The notes: generated by a model from the sequence alone, not told the origin. A DNA stretch of 64,000 nucleotides from Flaccisagitta enflata (GCA_965153355.1 OZ231128.1:9920001-9984000); one strand, 5' to 3'. Positions 23,546 through 36,571 are shown, numbered from the stretch's first letter. Translations and numbers: made by a program.

Positions 23546-23708
23546 TTGAATAAATACCTCCGATGCGATTGGCTTCAGCTTTGACAGCATTGTTGCGTGT
23601 GCACAAACCAACACAAACCAAAACGGCTTATATGGATTGCAAAAAGAGAAATAACAAAAAAAGAGAAAAAAAAGATGTCTCGGAGGGAAAGAAGAGTTGG
23701 AAGAAACT

Positions 23709-24450
<742 letters not shown>

Positions 24451-24529
24451 ACGAAAGAAAGAAAGAGAGAATAAAAAACAAACAAACAAGCAAGCAAACA
24501 AGCAAAAAAAAACAAAAAACAAGACCCAA

Positions 24530-24914
24530 TACAGTTCTACTGAGAGGTCGCCTATTAGAAGTAATGCGAGTGGGCAGGAACAGTTTATCAAGAAGGCAGG
24601 GGCAGTAAAATCAGGTGAAAGGGGCTGTTATATGGGTGAGCAGGGAAACTGGGCAAAGAAAGAGAGAGAGAAAAAAAATAGGGGTGTTATAAATATACCC
24701 CCCCCCCTTTGATTTTCTTTCCAAAATCTATGAATTTAAATAGCGTTGAATTGTGTTTTACTAATCAGTTTTTAAAATTTGGTATTGTCAAAAGTTTTAT
24801 ACAGCCCAAATTTTCTTTTTTTCTCTTTTTTCCCCCTTGATTGCCTTCCCCATCTCCAAACCCTTTGATAGTTTCCCCCTCCATGGGGGGGAATGTGGAG
24901 CTGTATACAGACTT
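24530..24914. other. no recognised gene; C-run
   Basis: Contains GTGGGCAGGAACAG, weakly THR1-like, and a C homopolymer near 24700. No gene is recognised. Confidence 0.45.
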
Positions 24915-24938
24915 GAAAAGAAAGAAAGAAAGAAAGAA

Positions 24939-24986
<48 letters not shown>

Positions 24987-25050
24987 AAAAAGAAAGAAAG
25001 CAAGAAAGAAAGAGAGGAAGGAAGAAAGAAAGAAAGAAAGAAAGAAAGAG

Positions 25051-25101
<51 letters not shown>

Positions 25102-25157
25102 AAAGCAAGATAGATAGCATTAAAAATCCCCTTTTTTCCGGAGTCATTTTGAAAGAA

Positions 25158-25217
<60 letters not shown>

Positions 25218-25293
25218 CAGACAGAAAGAAAGAAAGAAAGAAAAGCATGATAGATAGCATTAAAAATCCCCTTTTTTCCGGAGTCATTTTGCC
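24915..25293. repeat. (GAAA)n arrays with duplicated unique block
   Basis: GAAA arrays (24915-25101, 25152-25243) are separated by a 47-bp block (TAGATAGCATTAAAAATCCC, then CTTTTTTCCGGAGTCATTTT) that recurs after the second array, at 25247-25292. Array and block were duplicated together. Positions 25294-25911 are AT-rich without a gene. Confidence 0.92.
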
Positions 25294-25688
25294 TGCTTCC
25301 TTTCCTCAGCTCGACTCGTAATTTCCCCAGAATGTCTTTCATCATCATCCGTTTGTCTATTTGTCTATCTGTCCGCCTCTCTTCTCTGCTTCTAATCCAT
25401 CAAATTGCATTTGCATTTAAGTCGTTTGAGTATTAATGACTTTTAATGTAAATACAAGGATGTAGACAGCTACTTTCTTCCCAAATAAAATCTCTTATAC
25501 CTGAAAACAAGCATTAACTTTGGAAGAGTGCTGCTTTAGAAAAGTGCTGCTTTTGAATAAATAACTGATCCTAGAATGGTCACATTTGAAAGAATAGAAA
25601 CAATTCCTGGGACTAAGTTGATGCTTGTTTTGCATTCTACAAAGTTAAAGTCTGTTTGTTATTGTTTTGTTTTTTGTTGTTTTTTATC

Positions 25689-25719
<31 letters not shown>

Positions 25720-25909
25720 GCAAAAGAAAAAAGTAAGTTGATTTGATCCTGCTAAATCATAAGGCACTAGGCAGACTTCAGTGATATTCTTTTTGATTTT
25801 CAGAGCTTTAGATCTTGAAACAGATACAGATATAAAACAATTACAATCTAAATCCGGTATCAACGATTTTATTTCCAACAGCAAGAGCCACCTTTTGGTG
25901 AATTTTAAG

Positions 25910-26152
<243 letters not shown>

Positions 26153-26399
26153 CTCAAGTAAGAGGAGCTCAATAAAAGGCTTTGTTTTGGATGATATTAA
26201 TGATGATGTTTTTTACAATGATAGGCGATTGTTTTCCACTTTTTTGTAGTAAGATTAATTATCTCCTGATATTTCCTCATCCGATGAAGTTTTTGTCCCA
26301 GAAGATTGTCATTTCTCTTCTGGTCTCTGTCTTTTTTTTTTTTTTCAGATTGCTTTCTATGTCGGTTTCCCCTCTAAGTTTTTCTGTTTTTCCCCTTCT

Positions 26400-26488
26400 T
26401 TCTGTCTGTCTGTGTCTGTCTGTCTGTGTCTGTCTGTGTCTGTCTGTGTCTGTCTGTGTCTGTCTGTGTCTGTCTGTGTCTGTCTGTG

Positions 26489-26553
<65 letters not shown>
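26400..26553. repeat. (TGTCTGTC/TGTGTC)n then (CT)n
   Basis: TGTCTGTGTC decamer-like repeats to 26490, then a CT run. Confidence 0.92.
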
Positions 26554-26557
<4 letters not shown>

Positions 26558-26660
26558 CCTCGTTATCCATCTTAAATGTACCTCATAATGATAAAAACGC
26601 TGTTCCTTCTCCATCAAATTCCCTTTGTACGCTTTTGTCCCCTTTTTTTCGCTCTTTTTT

Positions 26661-26760
26661 CTTCGCGTGCACGCGACCTAACAACCCACTCTGTCCATTC
26701 ATCCATTGGTCGATCGCGATCGGTTGGTCCCTATCTCACTTTTTGTGTCCGGCCCTGTCT
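26661..26760 (+). mobile_element. THR1 element (GTCGCGTGC type), partial
   Basis: Hairpin TCGCGTGCACGCGA at 26663-26676, then CTAACAACCCACTCTGTCC as in the 36189 copy, a GGTCGATCG core, and GTGTCCGGCCCTGT resembling the usual TATCCGGCCTTGT end. Confidence 0.7.
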
Positions 26761-26907
26761 ATTTTTGTCTCTCTGTATGTCTATCAGTCTGTTTCTGTTG
26801 TTTTAAGTTGCTGCTGTTGCTGTTTCTCCAAAAATGTGCTGTTGTTTTAAGTTGTTTCTCTCAAAAAATGCTATAATCCAAGTTGTATCCCTCTAAAAAT
26901 GCTTTAA

Positions 26908-27218
26908 CAGTCAGTGGACAAAACACTATTGGTATGTATATCATATCACTGGTTTCAATCCAACATACTGTTTAAAAATAAAATATTGTATACAACAATC
27001 AGATGCTCAAGTTACAGCCAGCTATGATAAACAAAATGTTGTATTCTACAATGGGTTGTTAGAATTACAGCCGGCTGTAATGCTACAATTTTGTAACGTT
27101 ACAGCCGGGTGTTATTTAAACCACTGGTTGTTGCATACAATATTTTGATTACTATCAGCATGTTGGATCGAAACCAATGGTATGATATATATACCTATTA
27201 TGTTTTGTCCGCTGACTG
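26908..27218. mobile_element. TTAA-flanked MITE with ~100-bp TIRs
   Basis: Left CAGTCAGTGGACAAAACA and right (minus) CAGTCAGCGGACAAAACA begin ~100-nt inverted arms (26908-27010, 27115-27218). Both ends are flanked by TTAA (26904-26907, 27219-27222), the piggyBac-type target. The interior has three ACAGCCGGCTGT-like palindromes. No transposase. Confidence 0.9.
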
Positions 27219-27239
27219 TTAATCCAAAACTGTTATGGC

Positions 27240-27409
27240 CGGATGGACCGACAAACTGGGATGTTAAGTCGCATTCACGCGACCCAAAGTTTTTAACTAG
27301 GGGAAGTTCAATCTTGGCTTTCCTGGGCACCCTGACAATCGGTCAGGGGACTTGCCATAAAAAATGGTCATTTTCGGGCCGTAAGTCCGTGCCTTTGACA
27401 AAATTTTGC
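27240..27409. other. 31-kb-element end fragment
   Basis: On minus, GTCAGGGTGCCCAGGAAAGC and CAAGATTGAACTT (about 27305-27345) match the terminal repeats of the element at 31262-31586. Nothing else recognised. Confidence 0.5.
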
Positions 27410-27577
27410 TCTCTCCCCCTTTCTCTCTCTTTCTCCCCCTCTCTCTCTTTCTCTATTTCTCTCTTTCTCTCTTTCTTCCTCTCTTTCTCTCTTTCTTCCT
27501 CTCTTTCTCTCTTTCTTTCTTTCTCTATTTATTTCTTTCTTTCTTTCATTCTTTCTTTCTTTCTCTCCTTCCTTCCT

Positions 27578-27641
<64 letters not shown>

Positions 27642-27647
27642 TCACTT

Positions 27648-27685
<38 letters not shown>

Positions 27686-27700
27686 TTCTCTTTCTCCTCT
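27410..27700. repeat. (CT)n/(CTTT)n compound microsatellite
   Basis: CTCT/CTTT mixture with a pure CTTT segment at about 27585-27640. Confidence 0.95.
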
Positions 27701-27871
27701 CTCTCTGAGTCTAACCAAGAGAGATGTTTTCGGATGTTGTCATCCTCGCCATTTGGCCAGGAAAACAACCAGGTTGACATCTCAGATTTCGCTCTCTTGT
27801 CTCTTTCTCTGTCAGTCTGTCAGTAGATCGGTTAGAGTACAGAATATGCTTAATGAAATGTGTGTGAGTGA

Positions 27872-28016
<145 letters not shown>

Positions 28017-28159
28017 TCTCTTTGCTTTTTCGTCTCTTTCTGCTTCATTCATTTGACATCTTTTTTCTCCATCTGGTTGATGACGTTGATGACGTCGATT
28101 AGGACTTTTAAGTCAGATCTCTCCAGTTTCCGGTCCCAGGCATTGTTCCCATTCCCGTC

Positions 28160-28288
28160 GTCGTCGTCATCGTCGTCATCGTTGTCGTCGTCATCGTCAA
28201 CGTCATCATCGTCATTGACGTCGTTGTTGCCGTCGTTGTTGAAGTGAAAACTATCGTAGTCGCCGTCTTTTATCGTCGTCTTCGTCAT

Positions 28289-28387
<99 letters not shown>

Positions 28388-28667
28388 CGTCGTCGTCGTC
28401 GTCGTCGTCATCATCGCTATCGTTGTTATTGTCGTTGATGTCATCGCCTTGACTTTCGTCGTCGTCATCGTCGTCGTCGTCATCATCATCGTAAACCTCG
28501 TCGTCATTGCCATCAAGCACTGTCGGGTGTTAAAACCTTCTATCAGGTCGTTGCCATCATCCTCATCATCGTCATCATCCATATTGTCGTCATTTCCTAG
28601 CACGTCAAAATTGTCAGTTACATTCATAAAGAACTCCTCGTTAAAAAGGCAGTCTTGTGGTCTCTGG

Positions 28668-28759
<92 letters not shown>

Positions 28760-28760
28760 C
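28160..28760. repeat. (GTC)n, (GTT)n triplet arrays
   Basis: CGTCGT/CATCGT triplets, a GTT array (28291-28386), more GTC triplets to 28500, then a GTT array at 28667-28759. Negatively charged (D/N-rich) open frames on minus are repeat translations. Confidence 0.92.
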
Positions 28761-28763
28761 TTT

Positions 28764-28880
28764 AGGTGCGCCCACGCACCTCTAAAACTGGCTCTGTCCG
28801 TCGATCGGTTGGTCTATCGGTCGGTCGGTCACGTAAACGTTTGACAATTCACACAGCGCACCTTATTGGCTAGCCCAACA
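28764..28880 (+). mobile_element. THR1 element (AGGTGCG type)
   Basis: Hairpin AGGTGCGCCCACGCACCT directly follows the GTT array. CTCTAAAACTGGC, a GGTCGGTC core, and distal arm GCGCACCT (28856-28863) complete it. Here the eighth base is C and its distal partner G, against A and T in the 21310 copy. A second distal-type end TTATTGGCCTACTTGGCC lies at about 29189-29205. Confidence 0.85.
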
Positions 28881-28892
28881 ACAATTAACGCA

Positions 28893-29149
28893 ATGTCATC
28901 AGAGGGACATGGCTAAAAATCATGTTTACGGATGGTCCATGAAAAAAATTGAGCCCTGGAACCCGTATAAATTGGCGCCACCACCCTGGATGGCCCGCCC
29001 GCCCCCTTTCCCATGATAAAATATAAGAAAAAGTCTTTCCTGTACATTTTCTACGGGATTTGAGGGAGGTAGCGGCGGTTATTTCCAGGACGAAATTTTT
29101 GTTGTGGTTCATCTGTGTACATGATTTTGAGTCATATCCCTCTGATAGA
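28893..29149. mobile_element. small inverted-repeat element
   Basis: TCATCAGAGGGACATGGC to AATCATGT (28893-28922) is matched inversely at 29117-29149. It lies between the two THR1 ends above, so it is probably nested. No coding. Confidence 0.6.
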
Positions 29150-29205
29150 GAACTTTCCCATGACTTTGCGTGAACTCTTGTTATGCTATTATTGGCCTAC
29201 TTGGC

Positions 29206-29575
29206 CTGATTTTTGCCAGGGTTTAGCTGACAAATAAGTGTTAGAGAATACCATTGATAATCTTGTTCTTATTTTTGAACAGTATAGAAGGTATACAGGC
29301 AAAACGAATCTAGTTGCTACTTGCTAGGCGCTAAATCATGGTTTAAAAAATTTTCAGGGTTTTATGAACTGGTAGGATAACACTCTTTAACTTTTCCATG
29401 AGGCTCTTTTGTTCACCAACCCTGCAACTACAGTGAGATGCATAAAAAAAGATACAAATTTTCTACTCAAGATTGCAGCGCTTTTAAATAAATCATCAAA
29501 GTATTTTCCATGATGAATCTAAATTGTAAAAAACGATGTAATTGTCAGCGATATAATACATTTTGGTCTCTGTCC
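29206..29575. other. no recognised feature
   Basis: AT-rich DNA, nothing supportable. Confidence 0.5.
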
Positions 29576-29589
29576 GTCTCTCTGTCAGT

Positions 29590-29735
29590 CTCTTTGTGTT
29601 TGTTTATTTGTTTGTTTGTTTGTTTGTTTGTTTTTTGTTTGTTTGTTTGAGTATGTGTGTGTGTGTGTCTCTCTCTCTCTCTCTCCCTCTCCCTCTCCCT
29701 CTCCCTCTCTCTCTCTCTATCTCTCTCTCTCTGCC
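29590..29735. repeat. (GTTT)n, GT, CT and CCCTCT runs
   Basis: Short compound microsatellite. Confidence 0.9.
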
Positions 29736-29939
29736 TCTGTTTCTTTCTTTTCCACCTCCTCTCTCTCGTTTCTTCTCTCCGCCTCTTCCTGAGTTTTTGG
29801 CTGTTTTGCAGCATTTACTTTATTTCCCTCGGCCTAGGTTCGGTATTTAGGCAGGAGATTATGACCCAAGAATGACATGAGAGAAGAGCCGATGACAGAA
29901 GACGCAAGATCAAATGAATGAGCCAGCAACTAGACGTCC

Positions 29940-30185
<246 letters not shown>

Positions 30186-30269
30186 CTATAGATACACGTA
30201 CAGACAGACAGAGAGAAGCACAGTTGGACAACGACGACGGACAGGAAGGCAGACAAATGTGGCATGAAA

Positions 30270-30460
30270 CAAGGCCGGATACACGACTACCCATGTCGCG
30301 TATAGGTGGGCAGGAGCCATATTTGAGGTCATTTCACCATTTGGGCAGGAGCAGTGAGGTAAAAAAATCACAAAAAAAGATATTGTAACCGATAGAAAGA
30401 CGGAGGGACGTAAGGACGGATGGACAGGCTGTCAAAGCAGGTTGCACACTCGCAAAGACG
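30270..30460 (-). mobile_element. THR1 element, decayed
   Basis: Distal end CAAGGCCGGATACACGAC at 30270 with GTCGCGTATAGGTGGGCAGG. A GACGGAGGGACG core and a weak hairpin TTGCACACTCGCAA (30442-30455) mark the other side. Confidence 0.6.
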
Positions 30461-30477
30461 GACAGAAAGTAAGACAA

Positions 30478-30636
30478 CAAGTGACGCAGGGTCATCCAAC
30501 CCCCATCCACACACATCTCACACTGTCACACACACAAAAAGTGTCTAAAACGCTTGTTTTTCCACTCTTCAACTTGATGACCCCGGACCGACGGACGGAT
30601 GGACAAAGCCCCTTATAGAGTTGCGTGTCCGCAACT
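30478..30636 (-). mobile_element. THR1 element (AGTTGCG type)
   Basis: Hairpin end AGTTGCGTGTCCGCAACT (plus, 30619-30636) before AAAA. CCCTTATAGAG and a GACCGACGGACGG core precede it. The distal end CAAGTGACGCAGGGTCA is at 30478. Confidence 0.85.
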
Positions 30637-30775
30637 AAAAGGAGAGATAGAGAGAGAGATCAAGAGAGAGAGAGTTCTTGTCATCAAAAAGAAAAAGCTG
30701 TAATCCTAACAACTGAGAGACAGGCGACTTTCCAGATGCCGGCGTAGGAAAAGAGGTCTTCTCTCCGATGGTAAC

Positions 30776-31143
30776 ATGACAGCCTCCTAATCAGGTCCTT
30801 AGAACAACAAACAACAAAACAAAAACAAGACGACCTTATAATCGGGTCCTTAGAACAACAAACAACAAAACAAAAACAAGACAGCCTCATAATCAGGTCC
30901 TTAGAACAACAAACAACAAAACATAAACAAGACAACCCTCTTATCAGGTCCTTAGAAAAACAAACAACATAACAAAAACAAGACAGCCTCCTAACCAGGT
31001 CCTTAGAACAACAAACCAGACAGCCTCCTAACCAAGTCCTTTGAATAAGAAACAAGAAAAAAATTACAACTTGTTAGGTCCTTGAAACAACCTACAACAA
31101 AACAGTCACCTTATCAGGTCCTTGAAACAACAAACAGCAAAGG
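30776..31143. repeat. ~61-bp tandem repeat
   Basis: Units with TCAGGTCCTTAGAACAACAA, ACAACAAAACAAAAACAAGA and CAGCCTCATAA; about six copies, the last ones shortened. Confidence 0.9.
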
Positions 31144-31261
31144 GAAAACAAGAAAGCTCTGTTAATTATCACATGACTATGTACAAACAGTATGCTGTAA
31201 CCTACCCCAGCCGTCCTGCAGCCAAGTATTTGATTGAACTCATTAGGGATCTGTACTATAT

Positions 31262-31586
31262 TTTTGCCAGAGTGCCTAGGAAAGCCAAGATTGGACTTCA
31301 AATGAGCCATTGCGCGACTTTCAAATCAATTGGAAACTATTGTTAGGGTGACTTATAAGTTTCCATAGATAAGTATTACAGAGAATAGATATGTATGACA
31401 GAGAAAATATTGCATGATGAATATATTGATTGCGATGATAATTCAATGAAAACTTTGACCTTACCCTAACGATGGTTCGTGATTGAATTGAGAGCTCCGC
31501 CGTGGCTCATTAGAAAAAATTTCTGCAAAAGAAAAATATTTTTGCAGGGGTAGTTCAATTTTGGCTTTTTCAGGCACTCTGACAAA
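31262..31586. mobile_element. ~325-bp inverted-repeat element
   Basis: TTTGCCAGAGTGCCTAGGAA and AGCCAAGATTGGACTTC at the left match, on minus, TTTGTCAGAGTGCCTGAAAA and AGCCAAAATTGAACT at the right. One more end is at 27305-27345. Target duplication is unclear. Confidence 0.65.
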
Positions 31587-31970
31587 CGTAAGGAGAAAGA
31601 GTCTAAAGATATCGCAAAATTAAAGGTCAAATGAAGAAGAAAAAGTGGAAAAAGTTTTTTTTCTACACGTACAAAGAAGAGGAAATTATCAATACATTCG
31701 GGTAATCTCTTTTGTCTATGATAGCCTATCGCGCATGTTACAATGCTATATTGTCTCGTATTTAATGAGTTGCGAGAGGCATATATCTCAATCAGTATAT
31801 CTCAATTCTTATGCTCATGAAAAGATGGTTTTGTGCGTCTTGTGTTCAATTTATGTATCTATATATATCGGAGACGGCATAGGTCTGTTAACTCACGGTC
31901 GATATGGTGAATAAACATGGTTTGAAAGAAAACAATTCTCCGTGGAAACTCGAAGGAGGATGAAAACGAT
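31587..31970. other. no recognised feature
   Basis: An 89-residue open frame (31645-31914) resembles no family I know. Nothing else. Confidence 0.5.
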
Positions 31971-31999
31971 TTGGTCGGGAGAACATTCAATTTGTCACT

Positions 32000-32282
32000 A
32001 TCGCATTTTGTAAATGCCACTTGGTTGCTCGCTCCATTTGTTCGCTCGCACAGCTCACTCCGCTCACTCTGCTTGCTCGCTTTGCAGCGCTTCACTTTGT
32101 CGCACTCGCTTAGCTTGTTCATTAAATTCACAAGCTCGCTTAGCTTGTTCACTCCATTCACAAGCTCGCTAACTCACTTGGCTAACTTCCTTGTGGGACT
32201 GTTGAAATTTATAGAATTATTCACACTGTAAACGCAATTAACGGGAACAATCACTTTTGTTGTCATCACCACAAACACGCCC
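32000..32282 (-). mobile_element. GCGAGC-core element, copy 4
   Basis: Minus copy lacking its outer ~24 nt on the left. Blocks GCCACTTGGTTGCTCGC, CACTCCGCTCACTCTGCTTG, TTGTGGGACTGTTGAA, TGTAAACGC and ACAAACACGCCC are present in reverse-complement order. A near-identical ~30-bp sequence (TTGGTCGGGAGAACATTC and AATTTGTCACT) flanks both sides, at 31971-31999 and 32283-32314. Confidence 0.8.
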
Positions 32283-32369
32283 TTGGTCGGGAGAGAACAT
32301 TCAATTTGTCACTCAAATGTATCAAAACGACTTCTTCGTGTTATGACACGTCCCAAGTGGAAGCAGAGA

Positions 32370-32626
<257 letters not shown>

Positions 32627-33089
32627 GAAGGTCCCATCCGCATTACTGTCCTTGAAAGCATTCTGTTATATATAGTTCTTTATTTCATCAACCGGATAGT
32701 GCATTCTTCCAGACATCATTCAATAACTACTCTAAGATTGTTCAGTTGGGATCGACGCATGGTGACTAACAATGGAGTTGAAGGAAATTTTGCTGAGGCT
32801 TGAAACTTTGCTTTAGCAATTGCAAAAATCTCGTAAATACATTTAAAACTGCGCTCAATTCGAATATGGTGTATACTCTGCCAAACACCAAATGAAAAGA
32901 TGTACCGGATGTTCATGAGCTTAACTCTTAAGTAGAATGAGAAAAAATTGAAAACAAGTAAATTCAGTCTAATTTCAAGTAAAGTGCAGAAAAGCTAACT
33001 AGCATTTGCTCTTTTATTCAATTAGTACCTATGCAGTTGTAATGGTGCATTGTTGATAATTCAAAAAATAGAATGATTGCAATATTAAT

Positions 33090-33705
33090 TACGCTTGTGA
33101 TTGGTCCCTAATGCAAATGGAACCAAGGAGCGGGAAACCAAAAACCACAACCAAATTAGATTATTCACTTATAATTGGCTTACAATTGGCTTATGATTGG
33201 CTGATAATTGGCCCTCAATGCAAATGAAACCAAAGAGCAGAGAGCTAAAAGCCACTGCCGCATTCACTTATTTGCTTATGATTGATCGCTAATGCAAATA
33301 GAACCAAGGAGCAGGAAACCAAAAGCCGTTGTCAAATTCACTTATTGGCTTATGATTGGTCATTAATGCTAATGGAACTAAGGAGCTGGAAACCAAAAGC
33401 CACTGCCAAATTCATTTATTGACTTATGATTGGCTTATGATTGGTTGGCAATCTGAATGGAACCAAGAAGCAGTAGGGCCAAAAGCCGCTGCCAAATTCA
33501 CTTGTTGGCCTATGATTGGCTTATAATTGGTTGCTAATGCCAATAGAACAAGAAGCAAAAAACCAAAAGCTGTTGCCAAATTCACTTATTAGCTTATGAT
33601 TGACCACTAAAAGCCACTGTTGAATTCACTTATTAGATTATGATTGGTCGCCAATGTGAATGGAACCAAAGAGCAGGAAACCAAAAGCCGCAGCCGAATT
33701 CACAT
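33090..33705. repeat. ~85-bp tandem repeat
   Basis: About six units containing GATTGGTCGCTAATGCAAAT, GGAACCAAGGAGCAGGAAAC, CAAAAGCCGCTGCC and AAATTCACTTATTGGCTTAT. Units vary in an extra GGCTTATGATT insertion. Confidence 0.9.
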
Positions 33706-33784
33706 CACTTTTCTTGAGACATCTTCCCTGACAACCAAAGGATTCACCAGGGAGACGGCGATATATGACTGGACTATACAAAGA

Positions 33785-33785
<1 letters not shown>

Positions 33786-33865
<80 letters not shown>
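33786..33865. repeat. (GA)n microsatellite
   Basis: Pure GA run, then GGAAGAGAAAGGGGG. Positions 33900-34740 hold no recognised gene. Confidence 0.95.
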
Positions 33866-33867
<2 letters not shown>

Positions 33868-34743
33868 GAGAAAGGGGGAGAGAGAGAGTGAATGAGAGAT
33901 TCACTTTCATTAAACTGCTTGGTATGAAAATTCAACTTCTGATTACTTATGGTTGTGTAGCAAGGGATGTCACGGTCCATCAAGTTAGTGATTGACAATA
34001 TAGGAAACAAAAAGAAATGACTAAGGTTCTAGCTCTTATATAGGCAGATTTCAGTTACTTTTTGATCCGTTATAACGGGGTGTAACTGTATCAAAAAAGA
34101 CATAATTTTTTCCATGTTTTTACTAGCATTGTGGTAGACATATTTCATGACGCATCACGATATCAGAAAAAACATAGAAAAAATAGTTCTTCGTGCTCTA
34201 TCCAATGGTGCAATCCCCATCTTGCTACGATGCTCAGGAGCGGAGATATATAGGTTTCTTATGTTGCATTCCAAAAAAATCATACTGTATTTTAGGCTGT
34301 ACTGTATTTCCTCTTGAAAGTCAAAAAATGAAAACTCCGTTTTCATGACTAATATGCGTACAGAGGGTCTCTCTTTTAATTTTCAACTGTATAGTACTGG
34401 CCTGACCAAAATCACAAAGCAAAAGCAGCAATGCTTTGGTCAAGCAAAGGGGCAAAATTAAGCTTATTAATTTATCAGAGAATGATTTGAACAACGGACT
34501 AAAGGAAGCTGTCTGCCCTTCCTTAATCACCAACTAATTTTCCCAGGTCAATGTTTCAAGAAATTAATTTCTATTCTCACCTTGCGCATTATCACAGTGC
34601 TCATGTCAGGCGATCTACTCACTAGCCACAGCCGCTGACTGCTTATAAGTTATATGAATTTATGCTTTAAAACTGAGAGTTAGGGAGACTAAAAAGGAGT
34701 TGAAAGAAATCGTTCATGAATTGTACCTCTACCGTGTACTTTT

Positions 34744-35311
34744 AGGTGCGCCATAGCACCTCTACAACTAGCTCTGTCTGTTGGTTGGTCGGTTGGTTGG
34801 TCGGTAACGCTCGAGTTGAAAATCTCGAAAAGAAGCAAAAATCACTGGAAATGATTCAGAAATAAGCAAGGATGATTTCAAGATGCGCCATCGGATAGCA
34901 CCTCTATAGTCTCTCTAAGAGGCTCTGTCCGTCCGTCCGTCCATCCGTCGGTCACGCTGAAAATGTTTGAAATCAATTGAAAACTCATTTCGTTCATCAT
35001 TGATGATACTTGTCATTTGATTCACAAAAATAATAAGCTACACTTAGGTCTGATCGAGCTGGGGATAGGTCCAATAAGTCTGGTGATAGGTCGGATAGGT
35101 GTGGGGATAGGTCTGATAGAGCTCGAGATAGGTCTGATAGAGCTTGGGATAGGTCTGATAGAGCTCGGGATAGGCCTGATAGAGCTAGGGATAGGTCTAA
35201 TAGAGCTAGGGATAGGTCTGATAGAGCTAGAGATAGTTCTGATGGAGCTAGGGATAGGTCTAAGAATTAATAACGCCCGGCGCACCGTCTTGGCCCGTGT
35301 ATCCGGCCTTG
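34744..35311 (+). mobile_element. THR1 element (AGGTGCG type) with minisatellite core
   Basis: Hairpin AGGTGCGCCATAGCACCT after CTTTT. Distal arm GGCGCACC (35279-35286) complements its first bases. The end hairpin GGCCCGTGTATCCGGCC leads to TTG before a T-run. Inside lie a second hairpin-end (AGATGCGCCATCGGATAGCA at 34881, probably a nested copy) and a 21-bp minisatellite (GGGATAGGTCTGATAGAGCT, 35055-35265). Confidence 0.85.
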
Positions 35312-35716
35312 TTTTTTTCAATTTTTACTTAAATGAATGGCAATATGATGGCAATTTTCCAAACGTTCGCTAGCGTGACAGGGGCAACGCAGGGTTCTGA
35401 AATTTCTATTGCTGAAAGAGAAGACATGTTACTAGGGAAGACCTGAAGCAAATTTTAGAAAAAGCTACTAGCCTTTTTATCGTCATATTTTAAAGATTTC
35501 TTCTTAGATTTATTGTATGTAAAATGATAGCATTTGAATTTTTCTCTCAGGTCTTCCCATCTCACATGTCTTCTCTCTCTTTTGTAAAAATTTCAGCGCC
35601 CCACATTGCCCCAGTCAGGCTAGCGAGCGTTTGAAAAATTGCATATACTTGTTTTAGGTCAATTTTCTAAAAAATTTTGTAGGGTTTTCCTACACAGGTA
35701 TTTGACATTCTATAAA
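35312..35716. other. inverted-repeat MITE-like DNA
   Basis: CAAACGTTCGCTAGC and ACAGGGGCAACGCAGG near 35360 are matched inversely by CCCCACATTGCCCCAGTCAG and GCTAGCGAGCGTTTG near 35600-35630. GAGAAGACATGTTACTAGGG (35418) matches inversely CTCACATGTCTTCTC (35558-35574). This is a probable ~280-bp foldback from about 35355 to 35635. Confidence 0.7.
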
Positions 35717-35872
35717 CAAGGCCGGATACACGACAATCGAGTCGCGGACGGTTGGGCAGGAGCAATAACGCGAAAACCGCTCGGAATTCAAAAATGTGAA
35801 GGACGGACGGACGGACGGACCGACCTACCGACCGACCGACACGGCAAGGTGTAGAGTCGCGTGTCCGCGACT
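35717..35872 (-). mobile_element. THR1 element (AGTCGCG type), intact
   Basis: The minus hairpin end AGTCGCGGACACGCGACT (35855-35872) and distal arm GTCCGCGACT (plus complement at 35740-35749) match over 10 nt. The distal end is CAAGGCCGGATACACGAC. The core is GACGGACGGACC. Confidence 0.92.
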
Positions 35873-36188
35873 AAAAAAGATTAAGGGTTTCTTCATTTTG
35901 AAGCCTTAAGGAGCTGTGCCGTCACAATGAACCCATTGATGGTACATTAGATTTATACAACAATTCATCCTGACCCATCTCACCTCTGCCGTCCGCTTCC
36001 CCCCCCCCCGCCCCCCACACACTTCCAACCTTTCTCTGGTCATAATTGAATTAGAATCGACCTTTCAGTCTGCCAGTATGTCCGTCATTCTATCTTTAGT
36101 CTGCCAGTCTGTTCGTCATTTTCGTCTTTTCTCAAGTCCTCTTCTCTAAGTCGGAATTCCTTGATTTTTCCCCTCTTCCTTTTTTTTT

Positions 36189-36435
36189 GTCGCGTGCACG
36201 CGACTCTACAACCCACTCTCCGTCTGTCTGTTGGTCGGTCGGTCTGTATGTCGGTAACGCTTAGCATTTTTACATCATTTTACGTCATCTTAAGTCATTT
36301 TGAATTATTTCATGTTATTTAAAGTTAATTTATGTCAATTTACATTTAATCTCTTAGTCTTTCGGTCTTTTAGTCTTTTAGTTTTTTGGTCTTATGATCT
36401 TAACAACCGCACGCGACTGTTAGGTGTTGGTCTTG
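36189..36435 (+). mobile_element. THR1 element (GTCGCGTGC type), intact
   Basis: Perfect palindrome GTCGCGTGCACGCGAC after a T-run, CTACAACCCACTCTCCG, a GGTCGGTC core, TTACGTCATCTTAAGTCATT-like degenerate interior, distal arm GCACGCGAC (36409-36417), GGTGTTGGTCTTG, and TTTT. Confidence 0.9.
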
Positions 36436-36459
36436 TTTTCTTCCGAGCCTCTTCTTTCT

Positions 36460-36571
36460 TTTTTTCTTTCTTTCTTTATTCATTTCTTTCCTTCCTTCCT
36501 TCCTTCCTTCCCTCCTTCCTTCCTTCCTTCCTTCCTTCCGTCCTTTCTTTATTTTTTTGAGAAAAAAAGGA

